Below, in pieces: positions 8,800 to 16,988 of a stretch of 45,959 nt of DNA. Source of the DNA: Chloroflexota bacterium (GTDB lineage: Bacteria > Chloroflexota > Dormibacteria > Aeolococcales > Aeolococcaceae); NCBI GenBank assembly GCA_005879785.1, contig VBJV01000022.1, forward strand, positions 1 to 45,959, given 5' to 3'. Below the pieces are notes generated by a model. It worked only from the letters and a program-made list of their open reading frames with translations, did not search any database and had not been told where the DNA came from. Position 1 is the first letter of the stretch. Each line of letters opens with the position of its first letter. The translations under genes and the position numbers were made by a program.

Positions 8800-10546
8800 C
8801 CGCGCGGTCAGGCTCGATTGCGGCAAGCATGAACGCGGCGTGGCTCTGCACCTGCGGGTAGTTGCCCAGCGGTCCGCCGTGATTCGGGTCGGCCACCTCG
8901 CCCCAGAGTCCGAGCGGCCCACGGGCTGCCAGCGCGGAGGCGGCGTAGCGCTGCGCGTCGCCGCCGCACAGCCGCTGTGCGGCTGCCATCCAGAAAGCGG
9001 GGAACACGAACGGCGCGCACGGATCGGCGATCGGGTCCGGCTGCCCCTCGTAGCGATCCAGCAGGCCGCCGTTGTCGAGGCGCGCGGCGATGAGGTCGAG
9101 GGTGCGGCGTACGGTGGCGTCGTCAGGAGGCAGAAAACCGGCGAGGGGAACCGCGCTGAGGGCGGCGTCGGCTCCGCCACCGCCGTCGTGCAGCTGCAGC
9201 GCACCACCCTTCGGCGGCGCCACGGAGGCGCGCACCGCACGCGCGGTGCGCGCCCAGCGCGCAGCGTCGCCGCGGATCAGGCCGCGCTCAGCGAGCGCCG
9301 CGGCCCACTCGAGCCCGGCGGCTGCCATCACCCGGGAGTGGGTGTAGCGCCGGGGGGCGCCGCGGATCTCCCAGATACCGTGATCCGGCTCGGCCCAGTG
9401 CTCCGCAAGCCAGTCGGCGAGCAGGCGGCACGCGGCGGCGAGCGCCTGGGGCAGTGCCCCGGCCGCGGCGAGGTCCCAGGCCATCTCGAGGACCTCGCCG
9501 GGTGCGTCGAGCTGCGGCTGATCCACTGCAGCGTTGCCGACGCGCACGGGGCGCGCGTCACGGTACCCGCGCAGTTCGAGCCTGAGCTGTTCCAGTGGAG
9601 GTGGGCTGCCGTCGATGCGCACCAGCGGGCGCGGCCCCTGCTCCCTGATCACGCCCCCCAGGAACGCACCGATTCGCGAGGCTGCTTCGACCAGCCCGGC
9701 GCGCAGCAGGGCTCGGCCGGCCAGCGCGCTGTCGCGCAGCCAGCAATAGCGGTAGTCCCAGGTTCGTGCGGAGCCCGGCCACTGGGGAAGCGAGGTCGTG
9801 GGCGCTGCCACGATGCCGCCGCCGGACTGTGTCAGCCCCACCAGCACGGCGATGGAGGTGCGCAGCAGCTCGCGGATCCCGGATTCGCCGGAGAGCCCGC
9901 CGAGGGCGTCCACGATACGCAGCCCGGAGGCGTCTCCCGTGCGCCGGCGCCAGGTCGCGAGCGTGGCCTCGATCGGGTCGCCGGACGCCGGCCCGGCCGC
10001 AGCGCCGGAGTGGAGTGTGATCAGCACGCCGGCATGACCGTCAGGGACGGCAACGCGGCTCGACGCAGTGCCGTCCCCCTCCATCCGCCAGCCACCCGGG
10101 GAGATGGCCACCAGCCTCATCCCGGCGCCGGTGGCGGTGGCCTGCTGCCCGTCTATCCGCCATGCCGCCGGCGTCCTGCCCATGTCGAACGCGGGCGTGA
10201 AGAGGACGTCGACGTCGACGGTGCCACCGTGCGCCCGCACGCGGCGCTTCAGGGAGCCGCTGTGCAGGCCGATCGCCTCGTCGACGGTCAGGCGCTGTGC
10301 GCCGATCGACCATACGGTCTCGAGAACGAGCGACCCGGCGTGGTAGCGGCGCGACACGACGTGTGAGCCGGGAGACGCAGGACGCATCAGGAAGCGCCCG
10401 CCGCGCTCCTCGTCGAGCAGCGACAGGAGGCACGGTGCTGAATCGACGCGCGGCGCGCAGAGCCAGGCAACGTTGCCGTCGGGGTCGACGAGCGCGGCGC
10501 TGCGACCGTCTGCAAGGAGCGCGTGCTCGCCGATCGCGTGCTGCAT
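8783..10546 (-). CDS. Glycoside hydrolase family 15 protein (glucoamylase/trehalase-like)
   Basis: GEHALLADGRSAALVDPDGNVAWLCAPRVDS; SARTWDYRYCWLRDSALAGRALL; GIWEIRGAPRRYTHSRVMA; GLWGEVADPNHGGPLGNYPQVQSHAAF. Confidence 0.9.
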   Translation of the reverse strand: MQHAIGEHALLADGRSAALVDPDGNVAWLCAPRVDSAPCLLSLLDEERGGRFLMRPASPGSHVVSRRYHAGSLVLETVWSIGAQRLTVDEAIGLHSGSLKRRVRAHGGTVDVDVLFTPAFDMGRTPAAWRIDGQQATATGAGMRLVAISPGGWRMEGDGTASSRVAVPDGHAGVLITLHSGAAAGPASGDPIEATLATWRRRTGDASGLRIVDALGGLSGESGIRELLRTSIAVLVGLTQSGGGIVAAPTTSLPQWPGSARTWDYRYCWLRDSALAGRALLRAGLVEAASRIGAFLGGVIREQGPRPLVRIDGSPPPLEQLRLELRGYRDARPVRVGNAAVDQPQLDAPGEVLEMAWDLAAAGALPQALAAACRLLADWLAEHWAEPDHGIWEIRGAPRRYTHSRVMAAAGLEWAAALAERGLIRGDAARWARTARAVRASVAPPKGGALQLHDGGGGADAALSAVPLAGFLPPDDATVRRTLDLIAARLDNGGLLDRYEGQPDPIADPCAPFVFPAFWMAAAQRLCGGDAQRYAASALAARGPLGLWGEVADPNHGGPLGNYPQVQSHAAFMLAAIEPDRAVRRRW

Positions 10547-10570
10547 CCGCAGCGGATTGTCAGGGTTCGG

Positions 10571-11758
10571 CTAGGGCAGCGTGTCGGCGATGGACGCGAT
10601 CTTGGTGGCCCAGTTGGGGTCGCTCGCGTACTTCACGTTCATGCCGCGCAGGGTGGGGCCGTGGTAGTAGCGGCCATTGGGAGACAGATAGTTGACTGCG
10701 ACGAACTGCGCCACGTACTGGATGCACGCGTCGAAGCTCGAGAAGGTCGTCGCATCCTGATACGGGTTGCGATCGTCGGCGTTGAAACCGAAGAGGTTGT
10801 GCTTGTCCTGGGCGATCGCGCTCGCTCCCCAGGCGGACTCGAGGATCGCATGGGCGACGAAGTAGCGCGCGCTGACGTGCAACGTCTGCTCGGCTCGCAT
10901 GAAGCTGTCGCCGAGCCCGGCCATGGCTGTTCCCTGCAGGAACGAATCGATCTTCGCCGCCGTCTCGCCCGAGGGAAGGGTGAGGCACGTGTCGACAGTG
11001 AAGGTGGGGCCGGGGATGCAACTGAAGATGGTTCCCTTCTGCTGCGCGGCCAGCAGCCATGCCGCGAGGGCCGCATTGGCCTGGTTCAGCGCGGACTTCG
11101 CGGCAGTGGCCTGCTGGTGCGCCGCCGTGGCGACCTGCTGCACCTGCTGTTCCTGCACCGCCACCAGCACCCGCGTGGTGCGAGCCTGCGCCTCGGCGGT
11201 CGCCAGCTGCGCGCGGGACTCGTTGTCATCGGCAAGCGTCTTGGCGGCACGGTCCGCCTCGCGATGAATGCGCGCCACCAGGTTCTGGCTTGCGGTCGCG
11301 ATGGAATCGATCTGGACCTTGCGCTGGATCGCGCCGGCAATGTCATTCGCGGAGACGATGTACACGAGTGCGGCCTCCGAACCACCGCTCTCGTAGGTGT
11401 GACGCAGGTATGCGGAGAGGCGAGCCTTGTCGGCATTCACTTCTGCCTGCACCTGCCGGTACGTCGCGGAGTCAGCCGCGACGCGGGCGTCGAGGACGGC
11501 GATGCGCTGCTCGAGCGCTGCCAGCTGAGCGTTGGCGGCAGCCAGCGCCGCTCGGGCCGCGCCCAGCGCGGAGTCAGCGGCGTGGGCGTAGGACTGGGCG
11601 TTCTGCAGCGCCTGCTTTGCCTTGTTGACGTCGCCGCGCGGGTCGGCGGCAACGGGAGCTGCCATGAGCGACAGGCCGGTAGCCAGAAGCAGGACGGCAC
11701 TCAGCCGCCGGCGGGCACGCCAAAGCCGGGTCGCAAGCATCGACGCGCAGTCTCCCAC
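10571..11758 (-). CDS. Secreted peptidoglycan hydrolase: coiled coil plus glucosaminidase domain
   Basis: Signal peptide (likely real start MLATRLW at 11740), long Ala/Gln coiled coil, HAILESAWGASAIAQDKHNLFGFNADDRNPY. Confidence 0.85.
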   Translation of the reverse strand: MGDCASMLATRLWRARRRLSAVLLLATGLSLMAAPVAADPRGDVNKAKQALQNAQSYAHAADSALGAARAALAAANAQLAALEQRIAVLDARVAADSATYRQVQAEVNADKARLSAYLRHTYESGGSEAALVYIVSANDIAGAIQRKVQIDSIATASQNLVARIHREADRAAKTLADDNESRAQLATAEAQARTTRVLVAVQEQQVQQVATAAHQQATAAKSALNQANAALAAWLLAAQQKGTIFSCIPGPTFTVDTCLTLPSGETAAKIDSFLQGTAMAGLGDSFMRAEQTLHVSARYFVAHAILESAWGASAIAQDKHNLFGFNADDRNPYQDATTFSSFDACIQYVAQFVAVNYLSPNGRYYHGPTLRGMNVKYASDPNWATKIASIADTLP

Positions 11759-11792
11759 CGGACTGTGAGCCGGTTCGGGACCATGATGGCGC

Positions 11793-11820
11793 TGTGACGA
11801 ACCGTCACCAGGTCGTCACA
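11793..11820. repeat. 8-bp perfect inverted repeat TGTGACGA-N12-TCGTCACA
   Basis: Read directly; lies upstream of the peptidoglycan hydrolase gene. Confidence 0.6.
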
Positions 11821-11826
11821 ACTGGA

Positions 11827-11842
11827 GGGCCCGATCGGGCCC
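11827..11842 (-). terminator. Perfect palindrome GGGCCCGATCGGGCCC just 3' of the small zinc-ribbon gene; possible terminator hairpin
   Basis: 6-bp GC stem with GATC loop 5 nt after the stop codon; only a weak T-tract. Confidence 0.4.
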
Positions 11843-11846
11843 TTGC

Positions 11847-12044
11847 TCAAGAGGCCTTGCGCTCGAGCAGTTTGCGGCGGACGTCGACGGGGACGTCGAT
11901 CTGGGCTGCCGAGCGTGGACCGCAGTTGGTGCAGATGCGGTGGCCGCCCACCGGTTCGCCGTCGGCGCCGTAGTAGAAGACCGACAGCAGCGCGGCACCA
12001 CACTGCTCGCACTGCTCGGGAATCGTGGCAACCGTCTTCATCAC
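11847..12044 (-). CDS. Small zinc-ribbon-like protein (65 aa)
   Basis: EQCEQCG...RICTNCG, paired CxxC motifs. Confidence 0.6.
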   Translation of the reverse strand: MMKTVATIPEQCEQCGAALLSVFYYGADGEPVGGHRICTNCGPRSAAQIDVPVDVRRKLLERKAS

Positions 12045-12158
12045 TTTCCGTCGCGACCATCATGGCACGACCGCAGCGCGGAGGGTGCGTCGCCAAGCCA
12101 CCGTGACACACGATCCGATCCGCCCCGCGGGGTACCCGAGTCGTAGCCTGCCTCGCGG

Positions 12159-12806
12159 ATGACCGATCTGTCCGGCGTGCAGGCATCGCAGCTTCGCGTG
12201 TACCTCGCCGAGCTGGACCGTTGGAATCGCCGGCGCAATCTCACGACCGTGGCGCCCCACGACGCATGGCAACGCCACGTGGAGGAATCGCTTCGCCTCC
12301 TGGCCGTCGCGGCCCCCGAACCGGGCGACACCGTGGTGGACGTGGGCTCGGGAGCCGGCGTGCCAGGCGTGGTGGTGGCGGTGGCGCGCAGCGACGTGTC
12401 CGTCCAGCTGCTCGAGTCGGACGCACACAAGCAGGGATTTCTGGTCCGCGTCGCCGGCCTGCTCGGCCTCGACAACGTGCGCGTCGTCGGCTGCCGCGCC
12501 GAAGCGGCCGGGCGTGACACGGCGCTTCGCGAGCACTTCGATGTCGCCCTGTCGCGGGCCGCCGCGCCTCCCGCGGTGCTGTGCGAGCTCGCCCTGCCGC
12601 TGGTGCGCGTCGGCGGCCGGCTCTGCGCGCTGGTCAGTGACGGTGTTGCTGCAGCCGCGGCCTGCGCCGGCGCGGCGCGCCTGTGCGGCGGCGGGACGCC
12701 GCAGGCAGCGGCCGGGGTGCTCGTGGTGCCGAAAACCGCGCCCACCCCGGAGCGATACCCGCGCCGTGCCGGGGTTGTTGCCCGGCGCCCGCTGCGGGCT
12801 GAGTAG
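12159..12806 (+). CDS. rsmG: 16S rRNA (guanine-N7)-methyltransferase G
   Basis: NLTTVAPHDAWQRHVEESLRLL; VVDVGSGAGVPGVVVA; ALSRAAAPPAVL; VPKTAPTPERYPRRAGVVARRPL. Confidence 0.93.
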   Translation: MTDLSGVQASQLRVYLAELDRWNRRRNLTTVAPHDAWQRHVEESLRLLAVAAPEPGDTVVDVGSGAGVPGVVVAVARSDVSVQLLESDAHKQGFLVRVAGLLGLDNVRVVGCRAEAAGRDTALREHFDVALSRAAAPPAVLCELALPLVRVGGRLCALVSDGVAAAAACAGAARLCGGGTPQAAAGVLVVPKTAPTPERYPRRAGVVARRPLRAE

Positions 12807-12828
12807 TCCGCGGCGACCTTGCATCCTC

Positions 12829-14355
12829 TCAACCCGACGCGCGGCCCAGCCAGGCGCGTATCGCCGCTTCGGCGACGGCGCGCTCGTCCCAGGGGAACGC
12901 GGTGGTGCCCACGATGAGCGACCGCTCGTGACCCTTGCCCGCGCAGAGCACGGTGTCGCCGGGGGCGGCATACCGCACCGCATGGGTGATCGCTTCAGCA
13001 CGGTCGGGGATGACCACGACGTCGTCGCCGCGCCGGCCGCCGGCTGCGGTTGCACCGGCCGCAATCTGCTCCAGGATGACCAGGCGGTCCTCCTGGCGTG
13101 GGTCCTCGTCGGTGATCACGGCGACATCGGCCAGGCGCGCCGCGACGGTTCCCATGGCGGCGCGCTTCTCGGTGTCACGCTCGCCCGCCGACCCGAAGAC
13201 GACCCAGAGCCGTCCGCGAGTGCTGGCGCGCAGCTCGAGGAGCACGGTCTGCAGCGACTCAGCGGTGTGTGCGTAATCGACGACCACATCGAACGGCTGA
13301 CCGAGGGCGATGCGCTCCATGCGGCCGCTCACGCGCTCCAGCGACTCGACGCCGCGCACCGCGGCGTCGAATGAGGCACCGGTGGCGCACGCCGCCGCGA
13401 GCGCAGCCAGCGCATTGGCGACGTTGAACGTGCCCGTCAGGCGCAGGCCGACTGACCCGCGCCCCCAGGGCGTGCGGGCGTCGAACTGCACGCCATCCGG
13501 CCCGGCCCGCACGTTTCCGGCCGTGACGTCGGCGCTGGGACGGCCCGCTGCGCTGTAGGTGAGGCGCCGCGCGACGGGGATGGCGCCCAGCGTCGGGAAC
13601 GCGAACTCATCGTCGGCGTCGAGGACGGCCACGCCCTCCTCATGCGCCGACGCGTAGGACAGCAGGCGCGCCTTCGCCGCCAGGTACGCGTCGCGATCGC
13701 CGTGGAGCTCGAGGTGCTCGGACGTGACCCGCGTGTACACGGCCGCAGCGAAATCGACGTCGTCGACGCGATGCAGCTCGAGACCGTGGGAGGAGACTTC
13801 GAGCACCGCGTGCGTGCACCCCGCGTCGCGCATGGTCGCGAGCCGCTCGTGCAGGTCGGGGGCCTCGAGCGTGGTCTGGCGGCTCGAATTTGCGCTGACC
13901 GTGTCGCCGATACGCCACTCGATCGTCGAGGTGGCGCCGGCGACGATGTCCGCGGCGCGCCATGCAGACCAGATGAGCGAGACGGTCGTCGTCTTTCCAT
14001 CGGTGCCTGTGACGCCGACCACGCGAAGGCGAGCCGAGGGTCGCTCGTACAGCGCGGCGGCCAGCGCCGACAGCGCGACGCGCGAATCGGACACGATGAT
14101 CAGCGGCGCGCTGGCGCGGGGACGTGGGTGCGGAGCACGCTCGGCCACGACGGCGACCGCACCGCGCCGCACTGCGTCTGCTGAGTATCGATGCCCGTCG
14201 GCGCGGAAGCCCGCGACGGCCACGAACAGGCTCCCCGGCACGCAGCACCGCGAGTCGTAATCGACACGCGTGACCTCCGGGTCGGTTCCGCGTGCTCCCG
14301 CGCTGCCGGCGGCATCGACGCCGGAAAGGCCAAGCAATGTCGAGAGCCGGGGCAC
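12829..14355 (-). CDS. murE: UDP-N-acetylmuramyl-tripeptide synthetase
   Basis: GVTGTDGKTTTVSLI; VLEVSSHGLELHRVDDVDFAAAVYT; VDYAHTAESLQTVLLEL; VFGSAGERDTEKRAAMG; DEDPRQED; GKGHERS. Confidence 0.93.
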   Translation of the reverse strand: MPRLSTLLGLSGVDAAGSAGARGTDPEVTRVDYDSRCCVPGSLFVAVAGFRADGHRYSADAVRRGAVAVVAERAPHPRPRASAPLIIVSDSRVALSALAAALYERPSARLRVVGVTGTDGKTTTVSLIWSAWRAADIVAGATSTIEWRIGDTVSANSSRQTTLEAPDLHERLATMRDAGCTHAVLEVSSHGLELHRVDDVDFAAAVYTRVTSEHLELHGDRDAYLAAKARLLSYASAHEEGVAVLDADDEFAFPTLGAIPVARRLTYSAAGRPSADVTAGNVRAGPDGVQFDARTPWGRGSVGLRLTGTFNVANALAALAAACATGASFDAAVRGVESLERVSGRMERIALGQPFDVVVDYAHTAESLQTVLLELRASTRGRLWVVFGSAGERDTEKRAAMGTVAARLADVAVITDEDPRQEDRLVILEQIAAGATAAGGRRGDDVVVIPDRAEAITHAVRYAAPGDTVLCAGKGHERSLIVGTTAFPWDERAVAEAAIRAWLGRASG

Positions 14356-14361
14356 CGCCGC

Positions 14362-14371
14362 AGTCTATGGT
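14362..14371. promoter_or_regulatory. Candidate divergent promoter core AGTCTATGGT: overlapping -10 elements for murE (-, TAGACT) and the 14450 gene (+, TATGGT)
   Basis: The two hexamers share the central TA; the minus-strand TSS predicted from -10 spacing is the GTG of murE. Confidence 0.45.
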
Positions 14372-14449
14372 AGGGTCGGCTCGCGCACGGCTCGTCGCGT
14401 TTGGAGCGAGCAGGGGCATTGGGCGGTGACGTTCAACAGGAGTTCAACG

Positions 14450-14749
14450 ATGCGCAGGGCAAAGTCGGCACACCCCCCGAAGGCAGCGGCTGCCCTGGGC
14501 AAGAAGCAGCGCAAGCACGCCGGAAGCGTCGAGGCACTGCAGGCGATCCTCGCGCAGACCCGCGCGGCGCAGCGCCGGCTGCTCGCCCTGGCGGCACGGC
14601 TGCGCACGGCGGAGCAGGCGATCCTCGCAGCCCTCGGCGACGAGCCCGGAGCCCCGTCTCCGGCGCCCGTCCGGCGCCAGTCCGCGGCCCCGGCCAAGGC
14701 CGCCGCGCCCAGCGCGAACGGCAGACGGCGTCCGGCCAGACCGCTGTAG
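14450..14749 (+). CDS. Small Ala/Arg/Lys-rich basic protein with a coiled-coil core, unknown function
   Basis: AGGAG ribosome-binding site 7-8 nt before ATG; MRRAKSAHPPKAAAALGKKQRKHAGSVEALQAILAQTRAAQRRLLALAARLRTAEQAILAALGDE..., basic tail. Confidence 0.65.
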   Translation: MRRAKSAHPPKAAAALGKKQRKHAGSVEALQAILAQTRAAQRRLLALAARLRTAEQAILAALGDEPGAPSPAPVRRQSAAPAKAAAPSANGRRRPARPL

Positions 14750-14756
14750 CCCCAAT

Positions 14757-14779
14757 CCCGACTGGAAAGGTCGGGTTTT
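14757..14779 (+). terminator. Rho-independent-like terminator CCCGAC-TGGAAAG-GTCGGG-TTTT
   Basis: 6-bp stem, 7-nt loop, T4 tail, 7 nt after the stop of the 14450 gene. Confidence 0.6.
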
Positions 14780-14782
14780 GGC

Positions 14783-14788
14783 TAGACT
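14783..14788 (+). promoter_or_regulatory. -10 element TAGACT; predicted TSS at GTG 14795
   Basis: TAGACT + GGCTGC + GTG. Confidence 0.5.
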
Positions 14789-14794
14789 GGCTGC

Positions 14795-16003
14795 GTGATC
14801 AAGTCGACCCGCGACCTGCTCAATGACGCGCGCGCGGTCGTCGACGAGCTGACCCCGCATCAGGTGCACGGCGCGCCGGACGCGCGGGTGCTCATCGACG
14901 TGCGCGAGGATTCCGAATTCGCCCAGGGGCACATCGCCGGTGCCGTGCATCTCAGCAAGGGATACCTCGAGATGCGCATCGAGGATGTGGCTCATGACCG
15001 CGGCACACCGATCACGCTCTACTGCGCGGCCGGCGTCCGCTCGCTGCTCGCGGCGCGCGCTCTCCATGAGATGGGATACGCCGACGTTCGGTCGATGTCC
15101 GGCGGGTTCAACGCCTGGAAGCAGGCCGGATTCGACTTCATCGTGCCGCAGGTGCTCAGCGCCGAGCAGCAGCAGCGATACAGCCGCCACCTGCTCATCC
15201 CCGAGATCGGCGATGCAGGTCAGCGCAAGCTCCTCGAGTCCCGGGTGCTGATCATCGGCGCGGGTGGCCTGGGCAGCCCAGCCGGCCTGTACCTCGCGGC
15301 AGCCGGGGTGGGCACGATCGGCTTCGTTGATTTCGACACCGTGGACCTGAGCAACCTGCAGCGACAGGTGCTGCACACCGAGGATCGGATCGGCATGCGC
15401 AAGACCGAGTCGGCGCGGATCGCCCTGCAGGCGCTGAACAGCGAGGTTCGGGTGGTCGCTCACGACGAGATGCTGAGCAGCGAGAATGCTCAGCGCCTGT
15501 TCGAAGACTACGACGTAATTGTCAATGGCTGCGATAACTTCCCGACCCGCTACCTGGCCAACGACGTGGCCATCTTCGCCAAGAAACCACTCGTGGACGG
15601 CGGCATCTTCCGCTTCGAAGGGCAGCTCACCACGGTGATTCCCTTTCAGTCGCCGTGCTACCGCTGCCGCTATCCGTCGCCGCCGCCGCCCGAGGAGGCG
15701 CCGTCGTGCGCCGAGGCCGGCGTGCTCGGCGTGCTTCCCGGCATCGTCGGCGTGCTGCAGGCCACCGAGGTGATCAAGCTGATCACCGGCGCCGGAGAGC
15801 CGCTGACCGGGCGGCTGTTGCACATCGACGCGCTGTCCATGCGGTTCCGCGAATACCGCGTCCCGCGCGACCCGCAGTGCCCGGTGTGCGGAGAGCGCCC
15901 CTCGATCACCGAGCCGATCGATTACGCAGGCTTCTGCGCAGCGCCGATCGGCGTGGCGACCGAGGCTGCAGCCGCGGCGCGCGTCGCCGCACCGGTGCGC
16001 TGA
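14795..16003 (+). CDS. ThiF/MoeB-family adenylyltransferase with N-terminal rhodanese domain
   Basis: Rhodanese loop LYCAAGVRSLLAARAL; ThiF core RYSRHLLIPEIGDAGQRKLLESRVLIIGAGGLGSPAGLYLAAAGVG...DLSNLQRQVLH; zinc cysteines CYRC...CPVC. Confidence 0.92.
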   Translation: MIKSTRDLLNDARAVVDELTPHQVHGAPDARVLIDVREDSEFAQGHIAGAVHLSKGYLEMRIEDVAHDRGTPITLYCAAGVRSLLAARALHEMGYADVRSMSGGFNAWKQAGFDFIVPQVLSAEQQQRYSRHLLIPEIGDAGQRKLLESRVLIIGAGGLGSPAGLYLAAAGVGTIGFVDFDTVDLSNLQRQVLHTEDRIGMRKTESARIALQALNSEVRVVAHDEMLSSENAQRLFEDYDVIVNGCDNFPTRYLANDVAIFAKKPLVDGGIFRFEGQLTTVIPFQSPCYRCRYPSPPPPEEAPSCAEAGVLGVLPGIVGVLQATEVIKLITGAGEPLTGRLLHIDALSMRFREYRVPRDPQCPVCGERPSITEPIDYAGFCAAPIGVATEAAAAARVAAPVR

Positions 16004-16009
16004 TGCGCG

Positions 16010-16192
16010 TCACGCCGGCGCGACGTCGTCGAGGGGGATCGCGTCGCGGGTGAGCAGCACGGGGATCCCGCCGGCGACGGGGTAGCGGACCCGGCAGCGG
16101 TCACACCGCAGCGAGGCGGGCTCTGCGACGAGTGGACCGTGGCAGCGCGGACAGGCGAGGATCTCGAGGAGATCGTCGGGAAGCTCGGTCAT
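16010..16192 (-). CDS. Trm112/YcaR-like small zinc protein
   Basis: MTELPDDLLEILACPRCHGPLVAEPASLRCDRCRVRYPVAGGIPVLL. Confidence 0.85.
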   Translation of the reverse strand: MTELPDDLLEILACPRCHGPLVAEPASLRCDRCRVRYPVAGGIPVLLTRDAIPLDDVAPA

Positions 16193-16965
16193 CGCACCGC
16201 CGCCAGGTGCTCTTCGAGGACGTCGTTGAACTCGTAGGGAAGCTCCAGGTTGGGAAGGTGTCCGCACTGCATCTCGACGTGCCGCGCCTCCGGGATGGCG
16301 GCGGCCATCGCGCGCTGCTCATCCACCGCGATGAGCGCATCCTCGGCGCCGGTGACCACGAGCGTCGGCACATCGATGGCGTGGAGCAGGCCGGTGCTGT
16401 CCCGACGAGCGGCCATCGCGCGCTGGGCAAACGCGATTCCCGCCGGTGTCGAGCGGCGGATGCGGCCGCGCACGGGATCGATGACGTGCGGCTCGCCGCG
16501 AGAGCCGGGGCCGAGCAGCCGATCGACCATCGTGTCGGCGACGAACTCCGTCGAGTCCTCGCGCAGCGCTCGCTCGGCCACGGTCACGCGGTCGGCGCGG
16601 GCAGCTTCGGTGTCCGCGGTGGCGCGCGTGCTGCAGAGCACCATGCTCCGCAGGCGAGGCTGCGCCGCGCGCCAGAGCGCGAGCGCGACATATCCACCCA
16701 TCGACATGCCCACCACGTCGACGCGATCGATGCCGCGCGTTTCGAGATCGCTGAGGACTGCCGCGGCGAAATCGTCCAGGGTGCGGGCAGCGTCCGGCGG
16801 CGCCGGGGAGGCGCCGAAGCCCCACAGGTCATACCGAAGGCAGCGCCGTCCCCCGCTCAGCGAGGCGACCTGGTGGTCCCACTGCGACGCGTCAAGTGGA
16901 TAGGCGTGAAGCAAGAGCAGAGGCGGACCGGACCCGGAGTCGTGCACTGCCGGCGCGCCGTTCAT
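16189..16965 (-). CDS. Alpha/beta fold hydrolase
   Basis: HAYPLDASQWDHQV; VVGMSMGGYVAL nucleophile elbow; VVTGAEDALI; final His in MQCGHLPNLE. Confidence 0.9.
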   Translation of the reverse strand: MNGAPAVHDSGSGPPLLLLHAYPLDASQWDHQVASLSGGRRCLRYDLWGFGASPAPPDAARTLDDFAAAVLSDLETRGIDRVDVVGMSMGGYVALALWRAAQPRLRSMVLCSTRATADTEAARADRVTVAERALREDSTEFVADTMVDRLLGPGSRGEPHVIDPVRGRIRRSTPAGIAFAQRAMAARRDSTGLLHAIDVPTLVVTGAEDALIAVDEQRAMAAAIPEARHVEMQCGHLPNLELPYEFNDVLEEHLAAVR

Positions 16966-16988
16966 CCGCCGCTCAGGTGAGGCCCGCC

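Noticed and set aside
8840-10366. 508-aa plus-strand ORF
   Set aside because: Antisense shadow of the GH15 gene; no recognisable motifs.
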